Of a stretch of 64,000 nucleotides of DNA, positions 15,497 through 25,400 are shown one piece after another. Source of the stretch: JAUWGC01 sp963753055. GTDB taxonomy: Bacteria > Bacteroidota > Bacteroidia > Bacteroidales > B18-G4. The position numbers were made by a program, and so were the translations under genes. Numbering within the stretch: the first letter of the stretch is position 1; the number at the start of each line of letters is the position of its first letter. The stretch spans positions 1,078,210 to 1,142,209 of the forward strand of contig CAVWAP010000001.1 in assembly GCA_963753055.1 (NCBI GenBank), given 5' to 3'. The notes under the pieces are model-generated. The model was not told where the DNA came from and searched no databases. It was given only the letters and a program-made list of their open reading frames with translations.

Positions 15497-18226
15497 ATGA
15501 TAGAGGAACAGAAGGAAGAAAATCTGGAGAACCAGGCAGAGGATGAGAATCCAGTTGTTGAAGGTGAAGCACAATCAGGTGAGGAATACAAAACCATACC
15601 GTTAGATGGAATGTATGAAAACTGGTTTCTGGACTACGCCTCTTATGTCATTCTTGAGCGTGCTGTCCCTGATGTAAATGATGGTTTGAAACCTGTTCAG
15701 AGAAGGATCATGCATTCGATGAAAGACCTTGATGATGGAAGATTTAACAAGGTTGCCAACATCATCGGCCACACCATGCAGTATCATCCGCATGGTGATG
15801 CATCTATCGGTGATGCGATCGTGCAGGTGGGACAAAAAGATCTGCTTATTGAAACCCAGGGTAACTGGGGCAATATCCATACAGGTGACAGCGCTGCTGC
15901 ACCCAGGTACATTGAAGCAAGGTTATCAAAATTTGCGCTTGATGTAGTCTTTAACCCAAAGACAACTACTTGGAAGCTTTCATATGATGGAAGGAAGAAA
16001 GAACCTACTACCTTACCTGTTAAGTTTCCTCTCCTGCTTGAACAAGGTGTTGAAGGGATCGCAGTTGGCTTAGCCTCAAAGATACTCCCGCATAATTTCA
16101 ATGAGCTGATTGATGCTTCAATAAAGATACTGAGGGATAAAGACTTTGAAATATTTCCTGATTTTCCGGCTGGTGGGTTGGCTGACTTTTCAAAATATAA
16201 CCAGGGTCTGAGAGGAGGGAAGGTACGTGTAAGGGCAAAGATCAATAAGATTGATAAAAAGACGCTGACTGTAACAGAAATTCCATTTGGTACTAACACC
16301 ACAAGTCTGATCGATTCAATAGTTGCCGCTAATGATAAGAGAAAGATCAAGATCAGGAAAATAGATGATAACACTGCTGAAAATGTTGAAATCATTATAC
16401 ACCTGGCCCCTGGCGTTTCGCCTGATCAATCCATTGATGCTCTTTATGCTTTCACCAATTGTGAGGTCTCCATCTCACCCAATTCTTGTGTGGTAGATGG
16501 CGGGAAGCCAAAGTTTCTTGGCGTTGATGAGATACTGCGTATTTGCACACAAAACACACTGGATCTCCTGAAGAAAGAGTTGGAAATCAGGCAGGCTGAG
16601 TTGGAAGAACAATGGCATTTTGCGTCACTTGAGAAGATATTCATTGAAAAGAAAATCTATCGGAAAATTGAAGAATGTGAGACCTGGGAAGCAGTGATAG
16701 AATCAATTGATAAGGGTTTGATTCCATATAAGAAATTATTCAATCGTGAGGTCACAAGGGATGATATCATCAGACTTACAGAGATAAAAATAAAGCGTAT
16801 TTCAAAATTCAACTCTTTCAAAGCCGACGATATTATTAAAGGTATTGATGAAGAGATTGAAGAAGTAAAAAACCACCTTGAGCACCTGGTTGACTATACA
16901 ATCAATTATTACAAGCAGATAAAGAAGAAATACGGAAAGGATCGCCAGAGGCGTACCGAAATAAGGAGCTTTGATACGATCCAGGCCACCCAGGTTGCTG
17001 CGGCTACACAGCGCTTATATGTTAACAGGGAAGAAGGGTTTGCCGGTACGACATTAAAGAAAGATGAGTTTGTTTGTGAATGCTCCGATATTGATGATAT
17101 CATTGTTTTTAGAAGTGATGGGACCTATATAATCACCAAGGTTGCTGGCAAGACTTTTGTTGGCAAAGATATTATCCACATTGATGTTTTCAGGCGTAAC
17201 GACAACAGGACGATTTATAATGTTATATATCGTGATGGCCGTAGCGGAAAGTCCATGGTGAAAAGATTTGCGAGCACAGGTGTCATGAGGGATAAGGAGT
17301 ATAATGTTACCAAAGGGGCGAACAACTCGAAGATCCTTTATTTTACAGCAAATCCCAACGGGGAAGCGGAGGTTGTGAAAGTCCATTTCAGGCCAAACCC
17401 AAAGATGAAGACCAGGAGCATGGAATTCGACTTTTCAACACTAACCATCAAAGGCCGGAAGTCACAGGGAAACATATTCACCAAGAAGCCAATTCTGAAA
17501 ATAATTAAGAAGGAAGAAGGCATCTCTACCTTAGGTGCTCGGGATATCTGGTATGATGACACTGTCAGAAGGATTAATACTGATGACAGAGGCACCTACC
17601 TTGGAGCATTTAAGTCTGATGACAAGATCTTGACTTTCATGGCTAATGGATCATATAAACTCTATGGGTATGAACTTTCAACACATTTCGAGGAAAATAT
17701 GGTCCGTATTGAAAAATATGATCCCGGGAAAATTATCTCTGTTGTTTATTATGATGGTGAATCTGAACTATATTACATCAAGCGCTTCCAGGTTGAAGAG
17801 ACAGATAAGATGGTAAATGTGCTTAATGAACATCCTGAAACTAAAATGATAACTTATAGCCTGGATTACTTACCACGCATTGAAGTTGTATTTGAGCAAA
17901 GACCTAATAAGAAGCCCCTGGAGAACCTTGAGATAAACATGGCTGAGTTCATTGCCTTAAAGAGCTACCGGGCGAAAGGTAAACGGATCTCAAACAATGT
18001 AATTAAGAAGATTTCGCTTCTTGATCCATTACCATATGAGGTAGAATCCGCTCAGGATCATGATGCAGAAGTAACTGAAACTGTCCCTGTAGAGGAGAAG
18101 GAAGAGAAAAAGGAAAAGGAACAAAAATCAGAAAAAAAACAAAAACAGGTACGAAAACAAAAAAAGGAAAACAAAACCAAAGAGCCGGAAGAAGATGAAC
18201 CTGATCAGATGGCATTAGAGTTTTAA
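15497..18226 (+). CDS. parC: DNA topoisomerase IV subunit A (ParC/GyrA family)
   Basis: Protein of 909 residues that cuts and reseals DNA together with ParE to decatenate chromosomes. The winged-helix region contains GLKPVQRR and HPHGDASIGDAI, and the catalytic tyrosine is Tyr138 in AAPRYIE. The tower and coiled-coil domain extends to ~residue 480, with a beta-pinwheel C-terminal domain after it. The tail (residues ~850-909) is a Lys/Glu-rich low-complexity stretch. I call it parC rather than gyrA because the sequence lacks an obvious GyrA box and Bacteroidetes ParC share this long form, but GyrA cannot be excluded fully. parE is not adjacent. It sits in a tight run: 8 nt after the hydrolase, 8 nt before the flavodiiron gene. 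Confidence 0.88.
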   Translation: MIEEQKEENLENQAEDENPVVEGEAQSGEEYKTIPLDGMYENWFLDYASYVILERAVPDVNDGLKPVQRRIMHSMKDLDDGRFNKVANIIGHTMQYHPHGDASIGDAIVQVGQKDLLIETQGNWGNIHTGDSAAAPRYIEARLSKFALDVVFNPKTTTWKLSYDGRKKEPTTLPVKFPLLLEQGVEGIAVGLASKILPHNFNELIDASIKILRDKDFEIFPDFPAGGLADFSKYNQGLRGGKVRVRAKINKIDKKTLTVTEIPFGTNTTSLIDSIVAANDKRKIKIRKIDDNTAENVEIIIHLAPGVSPDQSIDALYAFTNCEVSISPNSCVVDGGKPKFLGVDEILRICTQNTLDLLKKELEIRQAELEEQWHFASLEKIFIEKKIYRKIEECETWEAVIESIDKGLIPYKKLFNREVTRDDIIRLTEIKIKRISKFNSFKADDIIKGIDEEIEEVKNHLEHLVDYTINYYKQIKKKYGKDRQRRTEIRSFDTIQATQVAAATQRLYVNREEGFAGTTLKKDEFVCECSDIDDIIVFRSDGTYIITKVAGKTFVGKDIIHIDVFRRNDNRTIYNVIYRDGRSGKSMVKRFASTGVMRDKEYNVTKGANNSKILYFTANPNGEAEVVKVHFRPNPKMKTRSMEFDFSTLTIKGRKSQGNIFTKKPILKIIKKEEGISTLGARDIWYDDTVRRINTDDRGTYLGAFKSDDKILTFMANGSYKLYGYELSTHFEENMVRIEKYDPGKIISVVYYDGESELYYIKRFQVEETDKMVNVLNEHPETKMITYSLDYLPRIEVVFEQRPNKKPLENLEINMAEFIALKSYRAKGKRISNNVIKKISLLDPLPYEVESAQDHDAEVTETVPVEEKEEKKEKEQKSEKKQKQVRKQKKENKTKEPEEDEPDQMALEF

Positions 18227-18234
18227 TTCTGAAT

Positions 18235-19449
18235 ATGAGTTTTATGAAAAAAGATGACAAAGTATTAACAGTCACCAATGATGTAAAGTGGATAGGTGTG
18301 CTTGATTACGATATTGTGACTTTTGATGTAGTCATGGAAACAAAGTACGGTACTACTTACAACTCATTTTTTATTAATTCTGAGAAAAAGGCAGTCATTG
18401 AGACTACAAAAGTGTCTTTCTGGGACACTTACCTGAATAAGATCAAACAAGTCACTGCTCCGGAAGAGATCGAGTACATTATCCTTGATCATACCGAGCC
18501 AGACCACTCCGGCAATATCATCAATTTGATAAAGGTGGCACCTAATGCCACAGTAGTTGGCAGTGGAAATGCTATCCGTTACCTGGGGGATATGATCGAG
18601 GCTGATTTTCCTTATAAAGTCGTTAAGGATGGTGATACGCTGGACCTCGGAAATAAAACCCTGAAGTTTATCAGTGCTCCGAACCTTCATTGGCCCGATT
18701 CAATCTACACATATCTCGTAGAAGACAAAATACTTTTTACCTGCGATTCATTCGGATCCCATTTTTGTAATGAGCTCATGTATGATGATGAAGTAGGTGA
18801 TTTTAAAGACGCTTTCACCTATTACTTTGATGTCATCCTGAAACCGTTCAGTAAGTTCATGGTCAAGGCCATTGATAAGATCAAGGAATTGCCTATAGAT
18901 ATTATCTGTCCGGGACATGGTCCTATTTTAAGATCGAACTGGAAAAAATGGGTTGAGCTGTCTGAGCAGTATGCCCGGGAGCATTTGAAGTATCCCGAGC
19001 AAAACCGTGTATTTATTCCTTATGTTTCAGCCTACCAGAAGACCGGGGCCCTTGCTGAAGGCATTGCCAGAGGCATCAAAGAGGCTGGTGATATTGATGC
19101 GATTACAATGGATATTGAAAATGCCACCTTAGGAGAACTTGAAGCTCAAATGACTAGCAGCAATGCAGTGATTGTTGGCTGTCCTACCATTAATCAGAAT
19201 ATTCTCCTCCCCATCTATAAATTATTTGCAGTGATAAACCCGATACGTGATCATAAAAAGCTGGCCGGCGGTTTCGGCTCCTATGGCTGGAGTGGCGAAG
19301 GGAAGGTTATGATCGAATCAAACCTCAGTAATTTAAAGCTTAAGTACTTTGGGGATGGTGTTTTTGTGAAATTTACACCAAATGACGAAGAAATTGCCCA
19401 GGCCGTTGAGTATGGCAAGAAATTTGGAAGAGAATTGCTTAGTCGTTAA
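18235..19449 (+). CDS. Flavodiiron protein (FprA/rubredoxin:oxygen oxidoreductase type)
   Basis: Protein of 404 residues with two domains. The N-terminal metallo-beta-lactamase-like domain has the diiron ligands in order: His86, Glu88, Asp90 and His91 (DHTEPDHSG), His152 (NLHWPD), Asp171 (FTCDSFG) and His228 (CPGHGP). The C-terminal flavodoxin domain (~250-400) shows a FMN phosphate/isoalloxazine loop region and GGFGSYGWSGEG. Flavodiiron proteins reduce O2 to water or NO to N2O in anaerobes and microaerophiles, usually fed by rubredoxin; no rubredoxin gene is adjacent. This suggests an organism that meets oxygen while living anaerobically. It begins 8 nt after parC. Confidence 0.94.
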   Translation: MSFMKKDDKVLTVTNDVKWIGVLDYDIVTFDVVMETKYGTTYNSFFINSEKKAVIETTKVSFWDTYLNKIKQVTAPEEIEYIILDHTEPDHSGNIINLIKVAPNATVVGSGNAIRYLGDMIEADFPYKVVKDGDTLDLGNKTLKFISAPNLHWPDSIYTYLVEDKILFTCDSFGSHFCNELMYDDEVGDFKDAFTYYFDVILKPFSKFMVKAIDKIKELPIDIICPGHGPILRSNWKKWVELSEQYAREHLKYPEQNRVFIPYVSAYQKTGALAEGIARGIKEAGDIDAITMDIENATLGELEAQMTSSNAVIVGCPTINQNILLPIYKLFAVINPIRDHKKLAGGFGSYGWSGEGKVMIESNLSNLKLKYFGDGVFVKFTPNDEEIAQAVEYGKKFGRELLSR

Positions 19450-19453
19450 GTTA

Positions 19454-20302
19454 ATGAATATCAAGTTTAAAAAATATCATCACTTCTACAGTCTTATTGC
19501 CATTTTATTAGCAATATATTCGTGTTCACCGGAACGGGAGCTAGCCAAGACCTATATTGAAGACATACAACAAACTGAGATCATGGTCCTGGTCCCGGAT
19601 TTTATTTTTAAGACCAGCCTGAAGCAATACGAGGTTGAAGGTGCTGAGAGGATGGATAATTATGCACTTGACTCAATCCTCTTAAACAGAAGTTTGTTCC
19701 TTAAACACCTATCTGATTCAACTTTCCTGGAAATTTTTACTAAAGGATATATTGAAGAGCTTGAAGAGCTGAATTACTCAGTCTACAAGTCCGGTGAGAT
19801 GGATTCATTCCTTTCTGTTAAAAACCCTGATTTCATCATAAATATCGCGCAGATTGAGCTGGAAGAATACGTCCTTCCTATCAGAGATGAGGAGCTGGTT
19901 TATGACTACCTTTTTTATAAAGAAATAGACCTGAATGCTGTCAGTATCAGCTCCTGGTTTGAACTGACACGAATGAATGCTGATGAGGATTTGGACAAAG
20001 AGGTATTATTTGCAAGCCATTACATCCTGGATGATTTTGAAGGGGATTTTAAATTTTATCCATTTACCGGAGAGATCAAGTACGCCTACAGTATAGATTC
20101 CCTGCTAATCAACGATATTTATGGACTGGCGGGGTTCCTTGGGAAGAAATATGCCGGCTATACCAATGACTACCTGATGAACACCTATGTATATAAGAAC
20201 CTGCCTGATAAGATAAAGCCAAAATATTACTTCCACTACAGAAGGGAGAAAGATGCTTTTATTCCGGTAGAAGATGACAGGTTTATCCTGATGGATGAGT
20301 GA
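19454..20302 (+). CDS. Hypothetical lipoprotein
   Basis: Protein of 282 residues. I place the start at the ATG at 19454, 4 nt after the flavodiiron stop; an upstream in-frame ATG at 19382 lies inside that gene. The N-terminus is a lipoprotein signal (KKYHHFYSLIAILLAIYSC-S, cysteine near residue 24). The mature part has no motif I can name; it is rich in Asp/Glu and Tyr, with a region IDSLLINDIYGLAGFLGKKYA that recurs in Bacteroidetes lipoproteins of unknown role. It is probably the last gene of the parC operon and ends tail-to-tail with the next gene (no gap). Confidence 0.75.
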   Translation: MNIKFKKYHHFYSLIAILLAIYSCSPERELAKTYIEDIQQTEIMVLVPDFIFKTSLKQYEVEGAERMDNYALDSILLNRSLFLKHLSDSTFLEIFTKGYIEELEELNYSVYKSGEMDSFLSVKNPDFIINIAQIELEEYVLPIRDEELVYDYLFYKEIDLNAVSISSWFELTRMNADEDLDKEVLFASHYILDDFEGDFKFYPFTGEIKYAYSIDSLLINDIYGLAGFLGKKYAGYTNDYLMNTYVYKNLPDKIKPKYYFHYRREKDAFIPVEDDRFILMDE

Positions 20303-21331
20303 TCATTGGTTAGGGAAAAACAATATCTTCCCATCCGACATGTTCCTGATATACTGCATCAGGGCCTCGTTGTGCTCATCCAGGCTAGCTTTGAATTGTA
20401 CACGGGTCCTGATTTCCTGCCTGATTATCAATTCCTGAAGATGTGATGCTATTTCATCAAGCCTGCTCCTGGACACTTTTAATAACCAGTCATTCAGGTT
20501 AAATCCAGATATTCTTTTCCTGCTGAATATCAGACCCAGCGGGTCAACGTTGCTGATGGGTGCTCCGGAAAGACCTCCATAGACAATTGTTTCAGATCCT
20601 TCCGGCATATTGTTGAACAGTTTTCCTGTCATTTCTCCGCCTATTGCGTCCAGAGCCACCATTGGCTGCAACTCTTCAGATAAGGCCCATAATATAGTTT
20701 CAAAATTATCTTCAGACTGGTTGATGACAATTTTTTCCCCCAGGGTTTTAAGGTAGGCTATATGTTTGTCTTTTCTGACAATATTAATTATGTTGATATT
20801 ATCATTTCTGGCCAGCTTTTGTATGAAAATTCCTATTTGTCCGGCCGCAGCATTCATAATGATACTTTTTGCCTTTTTCTTCCTGATAATATCATATAAG
20901 GCATAAGCTGTCAAAGGATTGATGAACAAACATGCTGCCTGCTCCGGAGGTAAATCATCCCTGGTGATAATGCAATTCCTGGCCCTTGTATTTACATATT
21001 CAGCCCAGGAGCCTCCTTCAGGTTCCTGGATGAAAAAACTAACCCTTTTGCCAATAAGTCGTTTTGCATCTGCAAAGCCACCACAATCAATTACGGTACC
21101 CGTTCCCTCAAACCCTGGTATAGCTGGTAAAGGCTTAATGATATTATAAGCTCCCTGGATAAAAGCAATATCAGAAGGATTACATGGGCTGGCATCAACT
21201 TTGACCAGGACTTCATCTCCCTTTGGTTTTATGATCTCCCGTTGTTCAACTTTCAGGCTCCTGAGTGCCCTGATAAGGTTGTTGTTATACTCGGGCAATA
21301 CTATTGCCTTGTTTTCTTTTGGTAAACGCAT
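20303..21331 (-). CDS. Zinc-independent MDR oxidoreductase (NADPH:quinone reductase/enoyl reductase-like)
   Basis: Protein of 342 residues of the medium-chain dehydrogenase/reductase superfamily. The GroES-like N-domain shows VKVDASPCNPSDIAFIQGAY and the IPGFEGTG turn; the Rossmann part has the nucleotide loop NAAAGQIGIFIQKLA, then VRKDKHIAYLKTLG. The usual zinc-ligand cysteines of alcohol dehydrogenases are missing, which places it near quinone oxidoreductases or mitochondrial-type enoyl-ACP/CoA reductases. The C-terminal motif LDEHNEALMQYIRN resembles the family's dimer helix. NADPH-dependent reduction of a C=C or quinone substrate is likely. It lies 14 nt downstream of tsaD's stop on the same strand, so the two may be cotranscribed. 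Confidence 0.85.
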   Translation of the reverse strand: MRLPKENKAIVLPEYNNNLIRALRSLKVEQREIIKPKGDEVLVKVDASPCNPSDIAFIQGAYNIIKPLPAIPGFEGTGTVIDCGGFADAKRLIGKRVSFFIQEPEGGSWAEYVNTRARNCIITRDDLPPEQAACLFINPLTAYALYDIIRKKKAKSIIMNAAAGQIGIFIQKLARNDNINIINIVRKDKHIAYLKTLGEKIVINQSEDNFETILWALSEELQPMVALDAIGGEMTGKLFNNMPEGSETIVYGGLSGAPISNVDPLGLIFSRKRISGFNLNDWLLKVSRSRLDEIASHLQELIIRQEIRTRVQFKASLDEHNEALMQYIRNMSDGKILFFPNQ

Positions 21332-21345
21332 AAATAATAGAGTTG

Positions 21346-22365
21346 CTATTTACTGCTTCTTGTATACGGTGCAACATGCTGGGGGGCGAAATCTTGTCTC
21401 AGGTATTTGTAGTATCCCGCGATAGCAATCATGGCTGCATTGTCAGTTGTATATTCAAATTTAGGGATAAAAACATTCCAATTCAAGTTTGTCTTTGCAT
21501 TTAATAGCTCTTTCCTTAATTCTGAATTGGCAGATACACCACCGGCGATTGCAATTTCCTTGATTTTGGTTTGTTCTGATGCCTCGATCAGTTTTTTCAT
21601 TAGGACCTTGATGATCACATGTTGAATGGAGGCGCTCAGGTCATTCTTGTTTTTTTCAATGAATGCAGGATCAGGCTTAAGATGATCCCTGATAAAATAG
21701 AGGAAAGATGTTTTTATACCACTGAAACTGTAATCAAGGCCGGGCATTGATGGTTCAGGGAACGAAAATTTTAACGGGTTTCCATCCTGGGCTAGCTTGT
21801 CAATAACCGGCCCTCCCGGATAGGGCAAACCCATGATCTTAGCTGATTTATCAAAGGCTTCTCCGGCAGCATCATCAATAGTCTTACCAATGACTTCAAA
21901 AGAATAGTGGTCATCAACCCTGACTATTTGGGTATGACCTCCGGAAACGATAAGGCATAAAAATGGAAAATCTGGAACAGGTTGATCAGGGCCTTCTTCC
22001 TGAATAAAATGGGCCAGGATATGCGCCTTCAGATGGTCAACCTCGATCAGCGGAATGTCTAACCCCAGGGCCAATGATTTTGCAAGTGAAGTGCCTACAA
22101 GTAATGAACCCAACAAACCCGGACCTCGTGTAAACGCAATAGCCTTGAGCTGTTTTTTATTTATCTTTGCTTTAGTCAGTGCTTGATCAATCACAGGAAT
22201 GATGTTTTGTTGATGTGCCCTGGAAGCAAGCTCTGGTACAACACCACCATACAGGCGATGAATCTCTTGATTGGCAATTATGTTGGCAAGGATTTTGGTG
22301 TTGGAGATGACAGCTGCTGAGGTATCATCACATGAAGATTCGATGCCGAGGATATAAGTGCCCAT
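21346..22365 (-). CDS. tsaD: tRNA N6-adenosine threonylcarbamoyltransferase TsaD
   Basis: Protein of 339 residues, standard for TsaD (Kae1/Qri7/YgjD). It transfers threonylcarbamoyl from threonylcarbamoyl-AMP to A37 of ANN-decoding tRNAs, in a complex with TsaB and TsaE. The ATPase fold signatures are visible: GIESSCDDTSAA at the N-terminus, the metal-binding His111 and His115 in HLKAHILAHF, LIVSGGHTQIV, and AIAGGVSANSELRKEL; a final D-N motif appears in YTTDNAAMIAIA. It is divergent from tamB-like gene with about 50 bp between. Confidence 0.96.
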   Translation of the reverse strand: MGTYILGIESSCDDTSAAVISNTKILANIIANQEIHRLYGGVVPELASRAHQQNIIPVIDQALTKAKINKKQLKAIAFTRGPGLLGSLLVGTSLAKSLALGLDIPLIEVDHLKAHILAHFIQEEGPDQPVPDFPFLCLIVSGGHTQIVRVDDHYSFEVIGKTIDDAAGEAFDKSAKIMGLPYPGGPVIDKLAQDGNPLKFSFPEPSMPGLDYSFSGIKTSFLYFIRDHLKPDPAFIEKNKNDLSASIQHVIIKVLMKKLIEASEQTKIKEIAIAGGVSANSELRKELLNAKTNLNWNVFIPKFEYTTDNAAMIAIAGYYKYLRQDFAPQHVAPYTRSSK

Positions 22366-22416
22366 TGTTTTGATTTAACTTGCAAAATTATCAAAAATAG
22401 AATTAAACGCATATTA

Positions 22417-25400
22417 TTGTATCCATTGGTTGTGCTTTGCGCATTACCACTAGCATTGTTTACCCTGGTATCCGATCCCATGGTACAAACTTTTATGGCC
22501 CGGTTCGCCGGTTCATACCTGTCGCAAAAGTTTGAGACTGAGATCAAGATAGATGCCCTCAAGATTACCCCCCTGTTAAATATTTACCTTGACGGATTGC
22601 TTGTCAGAGATCATCGGCAGGATACTTTGATTTATGCTTCTTCACTGATGGCAGAAATCAATAAAAGGGATTTGCGAAAAAAACATCTTTTAATCAATGA
22701 GATGTCTATCTCAGATGCTTCCATAGGCTTATTTAAATATGCTGATGATACATTGCTCAACATCAACCAGATCATAAGAAGGATTGATGAAAAGGAGGAT
22801 ACTGTTGATTCCCCAGGTTCTTCATGGACATTTATGCTCACAGCCCTGGACCTTTTCAATGCACGATTCAGGTATTTCAACGACACAAGAGAACACAAAC
22901 CCAAAGGGATGGATTACGCCAATCTGGATATTGCCATCAGTGCCCTGGAGATATCTGATATATTGATAGAAAAGGATACCATTGACCTAAGCATCCATGA
23001 GTTAATATCCTGGGACCGCTCAGGATTTAAGGTAGAGCATCTCTCAGGGATATTCCGCCTCAGCCATGAATTCCTGATCGCGAACGACCTGAAGGTGATT
23101 ACACCAAATTCGGACCTTTCCCTTGATTTTTCTTTTAATTATTCAGAATGGAATGATTATATCGACTTCATGCAGGAAGTGAACATCGATGCCACCATAA
23201 GTCCTTCCGTTCTTAATCTCAAGGATATTGGATTTTTCACTGTGCCATTAATGGCCATGGATAATGAATTAAGGATAGGTGGAGATTTTGATGGAACGGT
23301 GGATAACTTAAAGGGAAAAAACTTTCGTTTTGCCTTTAAAGAAATATGGTTTGATGGGGATATAACCTTATTCGGACTGCCTGATGTGGAGGAAACCTTC
23401 GTCAACCTTACTATCAGGGGAATGGAGTTTGCTATGGCAGACATTAAACAATTTGCCCTGCCCGGTAAGGTCAGGTTTTTGGAAATCCCGCCCACACTTG
23501 ACTATTTTGGCCGGATTGGAGTTTATGGTACTTTCACCGGTTTCTTTAATGACTTCGTGGCAAATGGTAAGTTCCTCACTGAGCTGGGACAGTTTACTAC
23601 GGATGTTAATCTTCAGCCTGAAGAGTCAGGTGAAATTAAGTATGAAGGGGAATTGACCGCAACACAGTTTGATATTGGCAAGCTGCTTGGTTTGAGCGAT
23701 TATGTCGGTACGATGAATCTCGAAGCATATATTGATGGACAGGGCGTTACAGAGGAGTCAGCCATTATTGGCATGAATGGCAGTGTCGACTCATTGGAGT
23801 TCATGGGCAATAACTTTAATCAGGTGCTGATTGCCGGGATCTTCGGAGGGAAAAGATTTAACGGCTACGTGAATATCTTCGATGAACTGGTCCAGCTGGA
23901 TTTTAAAGGAAACATTGATTTCAATCGTGAAGTTCCGGTTGTTGACTTTGCAGCTGATATCAATGATGCCAGGTTGTATGATCTCAACATTCTCAAAAGA
24001 GATCCCAGTGCTTTATTCAGCTCAAAAATCTGGTGCAGTTTCGTTGGAAAAGATCTGGATGTTATTGAGGGGAGGTTAAATATCGACAGCACCTTTTATA
24101 CTGAAGGAGATCAGCAGGTCTTCATGGAGCACCTTACCATGCTGACACTGAAAGAGGATCAATGGCGAAGAGAAATATCGCTAAGATCTGATATATTAGA
24201 TGCAGAACTGAATGGGATCTACCGCTTTGTCGACCTCTATCCATCAATACTAGGCTCGCTTGACCAGTTTATTTCACTCGAATACCTGGGGATAGAAAGA
24301 AGTGATACTGCAAGCATGCCCCAGGACTATACTTTCGAACTTATCCTGGATAATGCTGATGAAGTCTTAAAAGTATTTTTACCGGAACTTATGATGGCAC
24401 CAAACACTTCAGTGCTTGGTTCTTTTGACTCAAAATCATCTGATTTCACCTTATCAGGCAAATCTGACCAGATCATTTATAATGGATTACTTTTTAATAA
24501 TTGGGACCTGAGCATGAGCTCAACACTGGAGTCCATAAGCCTTGACTGCAAATTCAACAGGTTTGTATTCAAAGATGCTGCTGACGAAGAAGATGTGGAA
24601 CTTGGGCTGGACAACCTTATCCTACGTGCTTCTGCCGGGAACGACAGCCTTGACTTGAAGTTCAACTGGTCTGATCCGCAAAACACAAAATTGAATAAAG
24701 GAAGTATTGCCGGGTCGGTAATCTTTGCCGATTCAAGCCTGAGAATAGGTAGGATAAGGAAGACAGAAGTATATCTCCTAGATTCTTTATGGACAATCAA
24801 TAAAGATAATTTGATCGTTTTAGATAGTACCTCGCTGGAGTTAAAGAACCTGTTATTTATTGGTGGAAATCAAAAATTGTTGGTTGACGGTAAAGTATCC
24901 GCCAACGAAGTAGATACCATGAACATGAGGTTTGACAACTGGCAGTTTTCAAACTTCGACCTGCTAGTCAATAATGAGAATTTGGATGTTGACGGTAAAA
25001 TTGACGGGGACCTGTATTTTAGCGCCCTGACCGGAAAACTTCATTTTGAATCCAATATCACGATACAGGACCTTATCTTGAACAAGGTAAATTTTGGCAC
25101 TGCCAGGATGAATACAAGTTGGGAGCCAAAGGACAAAGCTATTCGGTTAGATGCTGATGTTGTATATACTGGAAATGTTGGAACAAGTAAAACACTTGAT
25201 GTGAAAGGAGCTTATTTCCCTGAGAGCACTGATAAGAATTTCGATATCAGCATCACCATGGAAAACTTCAAGATCAAAACATTCAAGCCATTTGTCAAAG
25301 ATGTGTTTTCGCATGTCAGCGGAGTGGCAAGTGGGATACTTAGACTGGATGGAACAGTTGCGAAGCCTGCATTGACGGGCAAGCTAAAATTGATGCGAAC

